From Chloroflexota bacterium (GTDB taxonomy: Bacteria; Chloroflexota; Anaerolineae; Promineifilales; Promineifilaceae), in contig JAGNBF010000080.1 in the NCBI GenBank assembly GCA_018004935.1, forward strand, positions 1 through 36,723: DNA of 36,723 bases, given 5' to 3'. Shown piece by piece: positions 1 through 10,100 of this stretch. Made by a program: the position numbers and the translations under genes. Numbering within the stretch: position 1 is the stretch's first letter; each line of letters opens with the position of its first letter. The notes under the pieces are model-generated. The model did no database searches. It saw nothing but the letters and a program-made list of their open reading frames with translations, and was not told the origin of the DNA.

Positions 1-74
1 GGCGGGGAGGGTGGAGCGTGCCTGGGGCGGCCGGGGGCGGGGCCGGCGGGGGGCTGAGCCGGGCGGGGGCGGGG

Positions 75-138
75 CCTGTCGGGGGCTGAGCTTGTCGGGG
101 GCTGAGCCTGTCGGGGGCTGAGCCTGTCGGGGGCTGAG
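75..138. repeat. Four tandem 16-bp GC-rich units
   Basis: Units with consensus CCTGTCGGGGGCTGAG lie at 75-90, 91-106, 107-122 and 123-138 with single-base differences. They are preceded by less regular G/C-rich DNA (1-74). No reading frame is evident. The block lies beyond the 3' end of the regulator gene. Confidence 0.9.
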
Positions 139-144
139 TTTGTT

Positions 145-200
145 AGGGCAATTGCATGCTTGGGCTTCCCCCACCCCTAACCCTCTCCCCAGGGAACCGG
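145..200 (+). repeat. C-rich dispersed intergenic element (partial copy)
   Basis: The stretch runs from GGGCAATTGC through a C-rich CCCACCCCTAACCC core to the CCCCAGGGAACC end. The same sequence occurs in reverse orientation around 24365-24412. Related C-rich hairpins occur at 12309-12355, 20720-20757, 25862-25904 and 30880-30911. This copy has no palindromic arm attached. Confidence 0.75.
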
Positions 201-206
201 GGGCCT

Positions 207-3200
207 TCACCCCAGGTTAGACAACACCCAATCACGTACAAACATTTCTAGATCAGCACCCACCGGCTCCGCGGCCGCAACCACACCTGGATAGTAGGTC
301 GCCAGTTCATTTTGTAACCGGGCCAGCCGGTTGGTCGGCACCAGATGGGGTTGGGAGAGGCGTGCGGCAAAATCCAGGCCTGTTTGGGCCTTTGCCGGTT
401 GTTTCGTCTTTAGCCACAATTCCACCATGCCCAGAATGCCCGCCACTAATACCGGTTCGGCGGCTATTGCCAGGGCCAATTCTATGCCCTCGCGCAAATG
501 GGACTCCGCGGCCGCGAACCGCCCCATCACTCCCAGCAATTCGCCTAACCGCAGTAGACAACGACTCCGCCCTAAACGATCCCCAATATTACGGTAGAGG
601 GCCAACGCCTTAGTCATCGCCTCTTGCGCCTCTACCATTTCTCCCAGATCCATGGCCACGTCACCCAGGTTTTGCCAGGCAATAGCTACCCCCCGCTGAT
701 CGCCGCTGGCCTGACTGATGTGCAAGGTTTCTTGGAACAGGCGTCGGGCTTCCCCATAATCCCCTTGGGCCTCAGCCACACGCCCCAGATACGTCAACGA
801 ATATATCATGCCGCGCCGGTCGCCTATCGCTCGTTTTAACCGTAATGCTTCCTGAACATATTGCCGGGCCAACGCATAATCGCCCTGAAACCAGGCAGTC
901 TGGCCCAGGGTGTTATAAGCAATGCTGGCTTGAAATAGATTGCCCGCCACCTGCGCCTGGATTAAGGCTTCCTGCAAATATTGGTTGGCTTCCTCATACT
1001 TACCCTGATGGCGCAGGACTGCTCCCAAATAGTTGAGGCAAAAGGAGACTTCAGAGGGGTGATTCTGTTCCCGCAAATAGGCGAGGCTTCGGTGTAACAG
1101 GCGCAGACTTTCTTTGTGTTGTCCCAGGTGAAAGGTAAACCAACCCTGGCGTGCCTGGAGTTTGGCCAATGTCAATACTTCTTCATGGTTTTGGGAATCC
1201 CAGGAAAGACGCAGGGTGGCCTCACGGAATAGTTTTTCCCCTTCCAGGAAACGGCTTCGGGTATCATACAGGTAGAAGAGGCTATTGAGCGCGGCCGCGA
1301 TCCACTCTACCTCCCGTTGAGCTACGGCCCATTGCCAGGCCAGCCGGATATTCTCCACATCTGCTTCTAGTTCGGCTAAGGCCTGCTCTTGCCCTTCACC
1401 GCGCAGGGCTATCTCATACCGGTGTAACAAGGTACAAAAATAACGGCAATGGCGTTGTGGCACCTGTAACTTCTCGACGGTTGTGTGGCCGGTTTTGCGG
1501 GCGGTAAAGCGGCGCAATAGTTCATGAATGGTATATCGTTCCCGGTTGGCATCCACCGTAAGCAAGGATTTGTGCACCAGGTTAGCCAACAGTTGGGGGG
1601 AAAGGTTGTGCCCGGTAACAGCCGATGCGGCCGCACGGGTAAAACCCCCCCGAAACACCGTCAGTCCGGTCAGGAGAGCCTGCTCCTCAGGGGTGAGATG
1701 TTGCCAGGCATAATCAAACACCTGGGCCAGACTACGATGCCGATCCGCTACATTGTTCAAATCGGTACTCAACAGCCCCAGATCTTGCTGTAATTCGGAC
1801 AGAATATCGGTCAGGCTCAGGCTCTCTACCCACGCGGCCGCAAGTTCTAACGCCAACGGCATGCCATTAAGCAGGGTACACAGTTCAATAAGCAAGGGCC
1901 ATTCGTCCGGACGGGGTTGGAAGGTGTGTCGTACTCGTTGCGCCGCCTGAATAAATAGTTGCACCGCTTCAGCCTGGGGCAAATCATCAAATTGACCAGA
2001 TGTTATGAAGGAATAATCCGTTCCATCCAGTTCCGGCAGGGCCAGACCGGCCAGGCGGAAGACCCGCTCTTCGTACAGGCTGAGTCGCTCCCGTGAGGTA
2101 ATGATAATGCGTACCTGGGGGGCGGCTTGCATAAGTTCCGCCAGAAGCAAGTGACCGTGTTGCAGGTGTTCGAAATTATCTAACAGTAGAAGCAAACAAC
2201 GCGGCCGCAAATAATCCAAGAGCTGTTGTTTGGGCAGACCAGCCCCTTGCACCCCCCGTTCTGAGGTCACACCCAATGCTTGCCCTATTGCCAAACTGAT
2301 CTGATCCGTAATGGGCAACTCGGTGGAGGGGATGAGGTTAGCGAGTCCCACAAAAAAGACGCCATCGGGATAACGTTCCACCGCTCCGGTTGTGACCCGT
2401 TCGGCAAAAGCCAGACTAAACCGTGTTTTGCCCATACCCCCTGGCCCAATAATGGTGATCAGGCGTGCCCCTTCCCGGTGGCACAGGGCGTCTAATTCCG
2501 CCAGTTCATGTTCCCGGCCAATAAAAGGGGTGGGTTGCGAGGGTAAATTGTGGGGCAAAATAGGGGGATAGGTAAGGGTACGCGGCCGCAACAGAGTTAC
2601 CTGCCCTTGTTTGATGGCTTCCCATAAGGCTACGGTTCCCGTAGAGGGGGGAGCACCCAATTCATCAGCCAGCAGTTGGCGGCATCGTTCAAATTGGGCC
2701 AGGGCGGCTCCAATTTGCCCATCGCTGGCCAACAGGCGCATCAGTTGTTGATGGGATTCTTCGCGCAAAGGTTCCAGGGCCAACAACCGCCGGGCATACA
2801 ACAGGCCAGACCCGACATCACCCTGGGCCGCATAATACTCAGTCAGTTGGTGAAAAGCCTGTAAGGCCAAAGCCCGCAACCGTTCTCGTTCTACCAAGAC
2901 CCATTCTTCAAAATCGGGCGCGTTGTCTAGAAAAAAGCCTGTAAGAAAATCACCCTGATAACGGTCTGCGGCCGCACGTAATTGATCTCCCCCGTCCTGC
3001 AAACCGGCCTGTACTTCAGCCTCAAAACGCCACACATCTACTGCCAAAGGGGCATCCGTTCTCAGGACAATCGTTTCACGGCTGGCCTCAATTATATTGG
3101 GGAGTGTCTGGCGCAACTGATAGAGGGCCTGGCGCAAATTCATTCGGGCTTCTGTATCCATCTTATCGGGCCAGAGTAAACCACTCAACGCCAGACGGGA

Positions 3201-3323
3201 CTGAACGCGGCCGCGGCAGGCCAGATAAAACAAAAGCGCCTGGCTTTTAGCCGCCGGTAGATCCCATATAGGTTGATCGTCTTGAGTGATTTGGGGCGTC
3301 CCCAAAAGGCGTAAGATATACAT
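207..3323 (-). CDS. BTAD-domain (SARP-like) transcriptional regulator with NB-ARC ATPase and TPR repeats
   Basis: A 1038-aa cytoplasmic signal-transduction ATPase. In order it has an OmpR-like winged helix and bacterial transcriptional activation domain (about 1-250, opening MYILRLLGTP), then an AAA/NB-ARC module. That module has Walker A GPGGMGKT near residues 288-300 and a Walker B-like LLLLLDNFEH near 380. The C-terminal third is helical TPR repeats (about 700-1000). I chose the ATG at 3323 because the BTAD fold begins there and an AGGGA motif lies 10 nt upstream. The frame stays open to 3575, but the extra 84 residues look non-homologous and run into intergenic repeat DNA. In this family the TPR/NB-ARC part is thought to switch DNA binding by the N-terminal domain; the target here is unknown. 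It carries nine GCGGCCGC octamers. It is transcribed divergently from the giant secreted protein, which could be a target, but this is inference only. Confidence 0.93.
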   Translation of the reverse strand: MYILRLLGTPQITQDDQPIWDLPAAKSQALLFYLACRGRVQSRLALSGLLWPDKMDTEARMNLRQALYQLRQTLPNIIEASRETIVLRTDAPLAVDVWRFEAEVQAGLQDGGDQLRAAADRYQGDFLTGFFLDNAPDFEEWVLVERERLRALALQAFHQLTEYYAAQGDVGSGLLYARRLLALEPLREESHQQLMRLLASDGQIGAALAQFERCRQLLADELGAPPSTGTVALWEAIKQGQVTLLRPRTLTYPPILPHNLPSQPTPFIGREHELAELDALCHREGARLITIIGPGGMGKTRFSLAFAERVTTGAVERYPDGVFFVGLANLIPSTELPITDQISLAIGQALGVTSERGVQGAGLPKQQLLDYLRPRCLLLLLDNFEHLQHGHLLLAELMQAAPQVRIIITSRERLSLYEERVFRLAGLALPELDGTDYSFITSGQFDDLPQAEAVQLFIQAAQRVRHTFQPRPDEWPLLIELCTLLNGMPLALELAAAWVESLSLTDILSELQQDLGLLSTDLNNVADRHRSLAQVFDYAWQHLTPEEQALLTGLTVFRGGFTRAAASAVTGHNLSPQLLANLVHKSLLTVDANRERYTIHELLRRFTARKTGHTTVEKLQVPQRHCRYFCTLLHRYEIALRGEGQEQALAELEADVENIRLAWQWAVAQREVEWIAAALNSLFYLYDTRSRFLEGEKLFREATLRLSWDSQNHEEVLTLAKLQARQGWFTFHLGQHKESLRLLHRSLAYLREQNHPSEVSFCLNYLGAVLRHQGKYEEANQYLQEALIQAQVAGNLFQASIAYNTLGQTAWFQGDYALARQYVQEALRLKRAIGDRRGMIYSLTYLGRVAEAQGDYGEARRLFQETLHISQASGDQRGVAIAWQNLGDVAMDLGEMVEAQEAMTKALALYRNIGDRLGRSRCLLRLGELLGVMGRFAAAESHLREGIELALAIAAEPVLVAGILGMVELWLKTKQPAKAQTGLDFAARLSQPHLVPTNRLARLQNELATYYPGVVAAAEPVGADLEMFVRDWVLSNLG

Positions 3324-3749
3324 GTCGGCTACTTCCCTGGCTCGATTGGTGTAATTATACCCAGCACACTCATAAAGTGACATTTCGTTCGGAGACGAGC
3401 GGCTCACAGGTCGTGTGCCAAACCACGCCCCCAACAAGTTCCTCACCCTTGGAGGCGGGATTAAGGGTGGGGAAAATCCTGAATAATAGGTATTTCTATG
3501 GCTCTTTCGGAATGCGTGGGGTGCGGCCAGATGTAGGGGCTGGCCTTGTGCCTGCCCCGCCGAGGGCAACCACAAGGGTTGCCCCTACAGAGGGTGTCAA
3601 CCCCCTGAAACCCCAAAGACCCATTTCTATTTATCGCTCCGTTCACAGTGCAATCACGTTTCGATCACGATCATCTGGTATCCTGGCACTAATTCCGGGA
3701 GAAGTGATTCATCATACTCAAGTCTATACCTTTTCCTTATCACAGCTAC
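3324..3749. other. Intergenic region between divergent genes
   Basis: No convincing gene. It should hold the promoters of the minus-strand regulator and the small plus-strand gene. The middle is occupied by a dispersed repeat (3497-3622). Short open frames here have compositions expected of repeat DNA and were not called. Confidence 0.6.
3497..3622 (+). repeat. Dispersed intergenic element R1, full-length copy
   Basis: The element runs from GGCTCTTTCGGAAT through GTTGCCCCTACAG to GTGTCAACCCCCTGAAA and AAAGACCC. The same order of blocks is present in reverse orientation at 24177-24280. Partial copies are at 24871-24925 and 25600-25672, and the core occurs in diverged form at 34163-34203. Confidence 0.8.
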
Positions 3750-3938
3750 ATGCTCCGCTTCTGGCCTGAACAACAAGAAAATGGGTCAGTTGTCTGGCGC
3801 TACACCCTTGTCGATCCACAATCCGGCAAGCGTTATGGCTTCCTTTCCCTCGATTCATTGGTCGCTTTCCTCTCCGCCCTAACCGATGAGCTTCCCATTT
3901 CATCGCCATTACCGCCAGATTCAATGACCAACCCCTAG
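3750..3938 (+). CDS. Small conserved-looking hypothetical protein, 62 aa
   Basis: A short protein opening MLRFWPEQQENGSVVWRY and containing a compact WRYTLVDPQSGKRYGFLSL segment followed by a hydrophobic helix (LVAFLSALTDEL). The pattern 'VWRY-L-DP-x-G-R-GF-SL-x-L-x-FL' resembles small uncharacterised proteins I recall from Chloroflexota and cyanobacteria; function is unknown. No clear Shine-Dalgarno precedes the ATG. It lies 190 bp upstream of the giant secreted protein and is separated from it by two hairpins, so the two are probably separate transcripts. It contains no GCGGCCGC. Confidence 0.62.
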   Translation: MLRFWPEQQENGSVVWRYTLVDPQSGKRYGFLSLDSLVAFLSALTDELPISSPLPPDSMTNP

Positions 3939-3982
3939 CAGGTAACGCACCATCAACTCTTGTTTCTTCGTGCCCGGGGAAT

Positions 3983-4031
3983 AAAATTGCCTTAATCAGA
4001 TTTCTGGGCGTATTCTGATTAAGGTAATTTT
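3983..4031. terminator. Long hairpin between the small gene and the giant gene
   Basis: An 18-bp stem pairs 3983-4000 with 4014-4031, with one G-T wobble and a 13-nt loop. The arms are A/T-rich at the base, so on the plus strand the 3' arm ends in TTTT. It could terminate transcription from the 62-aa gene or act in both directions. Confidence 0.6.
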
Positions 4032-4040
4032 CCCTTCTTC

Positions 4041-4079
4041 AAAATAGTAATGAGGAATTTAAGCCAATTTTACTATTTT
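4041..4079. other. Second leader hairpin before the giant gene
   Basis: A perfect 10-bp inverted repeat pairs 4041-4050 (AAAATAGTAA) with 4070-4079 (TTACTATTTT) across a 19-nt loop, and the right arm is followed by T. With the preceding hairpin it makes a structured region ending 38 nt before the ribosome-binding site. A terminator or a leader structure are both possible. Confidence 0.45.
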
Positions 4080-4116
4080 TAAGCTGAGGCACTATTGTCT
4101 TTTCGCTGTGTTTCTC

Positions 4117-4122
4117 AGGAGG
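4117..4122 (+). promoter_or_regulatory. Strong Shine-Dalgarno fixing the start of the giant gene
   Basis: AGGAGG lies 6 nt before the ATG at 4129. An in-frame ATG at 4108 lies upstream of this site and would add seven residues before an already complete signal peptide, so 4129 is preferred. Confidence 0.9.
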
Positions 4123-4128
4123 AAACCC

Positions 4129-7100
4129 ATGTCCAGTAAGTTTCGCCTTCTTTTGACCCCTTTTCTTGCCCTTACCCTTTTAACTTTTTTATTATTAAAC
4201 CCCTGGTCGCGGCCGCTACACGCCGCCACCTTCACCGTCAACAGCACAGGGGATGCCGTTGACGTTAATGCTGGCAACGGCGTATGTGAAACCGTCACCG
4301 CTGGAGAATGTACCTTACGCGCCGCCATTCAAGAGGTCAATGCGTTGGGGGGAACCGATACGATCAATTTCAGTATCCCTGGGGCGGGTGTTCACACCAT
4401 CACCCCGGCCACTGGTTTGCCCACCATTAGCGGCCCTATCGTCATGGATGGCACCACCCAGCCCGGAGCCAGTTGTGCCGCCTGGCCCCCCACCCTGCTC
4501 ATCGAATTGGATGGGAGTGGAACAGGTGGCGCGAGTGGGTTGGATTTATCCGCTTTTGCCGCTGATGGCAGTACGATTCGCGGTTTAGTGATCAATCGTT
4601 TTGGTAACGGTATTAACGGAGCTTATACCAGTAACACAACCATTGAGTGTAATTTTATTGGTACAGACCCAACCGGAACCATCGCCCTGGGCAACACCTC
4701 TTACGGCATCGAACTGCAACAGAATTCTGATAATAATGTCATTGGTGGCCCGGCAGAAACCCAGCGCAACCTGATTTCCGGCAATGGAACCTACCAGATG
4801 GGTTTTCCGAATTTCAGTAACAACACAACTTCTCCCTCTGGCAACCTCATCCAAAATAACTACATTGGCACAGATGTAACCGGGCTGAATGCCCTGGGGG
4901 GTGGTACGTTTGCCGCCGTTTATTTCGGCGGTGCCAATACCAATACCATCCGCGACAATTTGATTTCGGGAAACACGGGATATGGTATCTATATTTCCGG
5001 TGACGCTACTCGCCCTTCTGGCAACCATATCATCCAGGGTAACAGAATGGGAGTGGATAATACCGGCGTGGGCGCACTCGGCAATGGTTCCCCCGGAGTT
5101 CCGTTTGGTATTGTTATTGCCTCTAGCCAGAATGATCTCATCGGTGGTACTGGCCCCGGCGAGGCCAATATCATTGCCAACAGTTTTAGAGTCGGTGTGG
5201 GTATTTACACCGTGAGTGGTGCGGATCCCCAGAATGTTTCTGTTCGTGGTAACAGCATCTACAACAACGGCGAGGTGGGCATTGACCTGTTTGGTGTTTT
5301 AGGTCAGAACGCCAACGATGCCCTGGATGCCGATAGTGGCCCTAATAACCTGCAAAATTACCCGGTTCTGACAGCGGCGACTATCGCCGGGAACCTGACG
5401 ATTGATTACAGTCTGGATTCGGCCATCGCCAACTCAGCTTATCCGGTTACGGTAGATTTTTATGAAGCTGATAGTGCGGGCAGTGGGGAAGGGCAGGTTT
5501 ATCTGGGCAGTGATACCCTGGTGGGGCCGGGTTCAGATAGTGTGAATCTGGGCAACGCGGCCGCGCTCGGTATCATTCCCGGTGATCCCATTGTCGCTAC
5601 TGCTACCGATGCCAATGGCAATACCTCAGAGTTTAGTTCTGTCGTTGTGGCTGTAGGCGGTAGTCTCAATATTGTGGTAGATAAAATTGCGGATGGTACG
5701 GACGATACACCCGGCGATGGCATTTGCTCTTCTGGGGCGGTCGAGGGGTGTAGTTTGCGGGCGGCCATTCAAGAAGCCAATGCTTCCCCAGGGGTAGACA
5801 CGATTACCCTCCCGGCGGGCACATATACCTTATCTCTGGCGGGGGTGGGTGAGAACGCGGCCGCGACCGGCGACCTCGATATCAGTGATGACATCATCCT
5901 CAACGGGGCCGGGGCCGGAACCACCATCATTGACGCCAATGGGTTAGACCGGGCCTTCCAGGTTCTGGCTGGCGTCAATCTGGATCTGGCGGATGTGACC
6001 GTGCGCGGGGGTTCGGCCAGCCCTGGTGGGGCCGTGTTAGTGGAAGGTGATCTCCAGGCCACACAGGTGAGTTTGCACAATAACGAGGCACCGACCACAT
6101 CATCAGCCGGTCAAGGTGGAGCCATTTATGTCAGTACAGGAGGGGTAGCAACTATCACCTTCAGTCAGTTCAACAACAACTCTGCTTATTTTGGTGGCGG
6201 GGCGGTAGCCAACAGCTCTACCCTGGCCATTTCCATTCAGGATAGCACATTCACTTCTAACAGTAGTGTGCTGGGGGGTGGGGCCATTTATTTGAATGGC
6301 CTATCTGCCACCCTCAGCAACAACACCTTTGTCAGCAATAGTTCTGATGTGGGGGGGGCCATTCACAGCAATGCCACGGCCGTGTTTATCAACAACAGCA
6401 CCTTTGTCAACAATTCAGCGACAAATAGTGGGGCTGTAGATGCAAGAGAAGGCCTCATCACGATCAATAACAGTACCTTTAGTGATAATACGGCTTCATC
6501 TATAGGGGCTACTCTAGGCGATCAGCCGGGTATCGGTGGTGATTTGCAAGTACGCAACTCTATCATTGCCAGCGGTAATACCAATAACTGCGGAGGCTCG
6601 GTGGTAGACCTGGGCAACAATGTGAGCTGGCCCGCCGGGAATAACTGCCCCGGTACGCAAGCAAACCCCTTGCTAGATACGCTGGCTAACAACGGCGGCG
6701 CAACAGAGACAGTCGCCCTTCTGCTGGGTAGCCCGGCGATTGGTGCGGGCAACAATGCTACCTGTGAAGCTACGGATCAACGAGGTGTAGCGCGGCCGCA
6801 GGGCGCAAACTGTGATAGTGGGGCGTATGAATTCACCTCAATAGCGATTGACTTCAATGGCCTACTAGCAGAAAACGGCGTCTCGGCCATTAATACGCTC
6901 CATTCCAACTACAACACAGAAGGCGTCAACTTTGACTTCTACATTCCTAATTATTTAGCGGGAGATTCCCCCTATCTGGGCAGTGATCAGCTTCGTGTGG
7001 AAACCCATCCGGCTGGGGCTGATACACTGGTCAATTTTGCCGTAGCTGTTCAGTCTGTTAGTGTGAACTTCGTTAATATTGGAATTGCCCCGGCCGTACT

Positions 7101-10100
7101 GACCGCCTACAACGAACTGAACAATGCCGCAGACAATCTATTTGCAGGCATCGTTGTCGATCAGGCTACTAGCAATGCCAACGGCGTCTTAGCTGTCTCT
7201 GGCTCTTGTATCCGTTCCCTGCAAATTGAAGCCAGTGGCTTTGACTACATAATTGACGACCTGATCTTTACCCCCATGGTCGGGCCAGATTCAGACAGTG
7301 ATGGTCTGGTCGATCAATGCGACAACAGCACCCGTGAAACCAGCCAGACCTTACAACCGGGCGTTCCGGTTGAAGAAACGGCGCAGAGCAATCAGGATGC
7401 CCAATGGTTCCGCCTGGACGTAACCGTGCCGGGTTCCGTGATCAGCGCCACCCTGACCAGTGCCTTCGACTATGACCTGTACCTGTTTGCGCCACGCATT
7501 GATCAGGAATATGGGCAACTACGGGACATTGGCAATCTGGTCACAATCGCTCAACTGAGCGATATTGCCCAACTGAGTGACATCGCCCAACTAAGTGACA
7601 TCGCGCAACTGAGTGATATTGCCCGACTGTATGACCTGGCCCAACTGGCCGACATCGCCCAACTGAGCGACATTGCCCAACTGAGCGATATTGCCCAACT
7701 GAGCGATATTGCCCAACTGAGTGATATTGCCCAACTGAGTGATATTGCTCAACTAAGCGATATTGCCCAACTGAGTGATATTGCCCAACTAAGCGATATT
7801 GCCCAACTGAGCGACATTGCTCAACTAAGCGACATCGGTGAAGCCGGGGGTATCGAAACGTTGGCGGGCATCTCCGCCCATGCGTTGCCGCAAACCAGTG
7901 AACACATTGCGGTTAATGTACACGAGCTGGTGGGACCCTGGTTCCTGGTAGTAATGCCCCATGACGCGGCCGCAATCGGCCAGCCCTTCACCCTGAACAG
8001 CGAAGCCCTTGCCCCCAACGAACCCTTACCAATTGATACCAGTGTGGTGCCCACATTTGCGCCAGCCCCCGTCTCCCCGACGGTAGAAACCCTTATCCTG
8101 TTCAATCAATCCCGCCTGAACCAGTTCTATACCGGTACGGATACAGTAGCTTCAGCGGATCTGATTAACTGGCTCAATGTATTGGCGGCCGATTCTAACG
8201 TCAATGGCGAGGTCATTAACCTGGATAGTTATCCGGAAATCGTTGCCGCCTACCAGAATTGGGATGTCAATCAGGATAACCCCCAATCAGCTAATTATGT
8301 GGCGCGGACGATCAAGGCGTTGCTCTATAGTCTGTTACCGTCTTATCCCGACGTTAAATACATCGTAATTGTGGGTGGGGATCAGGTTATCCCGCAACGC
8401 CGGATTGTGGATATGACGTTGGTATCCAACGAGCGGACTTATTACTATTACGATAACCCGATGCTGGCCGCGGCCGCGAAGTATCGCTACTACCTCACAG
8501 ACGATTACTACGCCGCCAGCCTGCCCATTGCCGCCGATGGTCGCGAAATCTACATCCCGCAATATGGCCTGGGGCGTCTCGTTGAATCTCCCGGCGAAAT
8601 CGCCACCATGATTGACACCTTCCTGTCTGCACCTGTCCTAGCGCCACAAAATGCCCTCGTCACCGGCTACGACTTCCTGGTAGACCAGGCCAATGAGGTC
8701 AACACGACCCTGACAGGGCAAGGCGTGCCCGTAGATACGCTGATTGACAACGCCTGGACTGCTCAAGATTTCCGCGACCTGGCCTTTGATGCCACCGCCT
8801 ATGACCTGATCTCCCTCAACTCCCACTTCGATCACTTCCGCTTCTTCCCCAACGATCCCACCGATGTGATGGCCACGGAGTTCGACGAAACCAACAACTT
8901 CGACGGCCGACTCATCTTCTCCGTTGGGTGTCACGCCGGGCTAAACCTGTTCGATAACACCACCGTACTCGCCTTCACCGGAGCCGATTTTGCCCAGATA
9001 TTTGCCCGACATGGCGCAACCTTCATTGGTAACACTGGCTTTGGTTATGGAGATGGTGATCTGTTAGCCTATTCTGAACGGCTCTTGCTCAACTTTACCG
9101 AAAATCTGGGCTACAACCCCGTTCCGGGTCAAAACAGTACCCTGCCCACCACAGGTGAGGCATTGATGTTAGCCAAACAACGTTACCTGAACAGTCTGGG
9201 CAACGGTGGTCTGACCGTCTATGATGAGAAAGTGTTGGCCGAATTGACCCTGTATGGTCTGCCTATGCTCAAGGTCAACATGCCCACCCAGACCAGCGTG
9301 GTCCCTGGGGGCGACTCAGTCTTCACCACAACGCCCCCCATCGCCATCAGTGGCCCATCAGGAGCCAATGCCTGGGAACAGAACCTGACCTTCACCTATA
9401 CCCCTCACACCATCAGCGACCCGGTGCGGAACGGGACTTATTACACCGTCAATGGCGAAGAGAGTTTGCTGACCACTGGTAACCGGCCCATTCTGCCCCA
9501 GACCAGTGTGAACTTTAGCTCAGCCACAGAAATTGCTCGCGGGGTGCTGATGGAAGGTGGCTCCTTTACCGATAACTTCTACTTCGATCCGGTAATCACA
9601 CAGATTATCACTCAGGAAGTCAGCCTAAGTGGCGAAGGGGTCTACCTGGCGCAAACCCTGTACCCCCTTAGCCCGGTTAGCATCAACCGCTTCCTGACGG
9701 TGGACGGTGTTGCCCAACAGCGTCTGGTGGTGATGCCAGCGCAGTTCCAATCTACCGATGTCACCCTGGCCTCAACGGGTATCTTGCGCCTGTACGACAA
9801 TCTTGACCTGGTGGTTTACACCGCCTCCTTCACCGAGACGGACTTCATTTCACCTAATATCTGGGGCGTCCAGACGGTAGAAAATGCGGGAAACTTTGAA
9901 TTCACCGTTGACCTGAGTGACAACGATAGTGGGGTCCACCGTGTTCTGGTTCTCTACCGTGATATGACAGCCAATAGTTGGACGGGCGTTGATCTCACCT
10001 ACAATCCCAATAGCGGTCTCGCCACTGGTTCAGTCCCGGTCACTGGCGGCACCGTCGAATACTTTATCCAGGCCGTTGACCAGACAGGCAATGTCTCTCT

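Noticed and set aside
3324-3575. N-terminal extension of the BTAD regulator
   Set aside because: The extra residues come from repeat DNA, and the BTAD fold starts at the ATG at 3323, which has a ribosome-binding site.
3377-3769. A 130-aa plus-strand reading frame
   Set aside because: It covers the divergent intergenic region and the R1 repeat, and its composition is that of repeat DNA. The 62-aa frame at 3750 is the better candidate.
7546-7833. CRISPR-like regular repeats
   Set aside because: The 18-bp units are directly adjacent with no spacers and stay in frame inside a coding sequence. They encode a peptide repeat.
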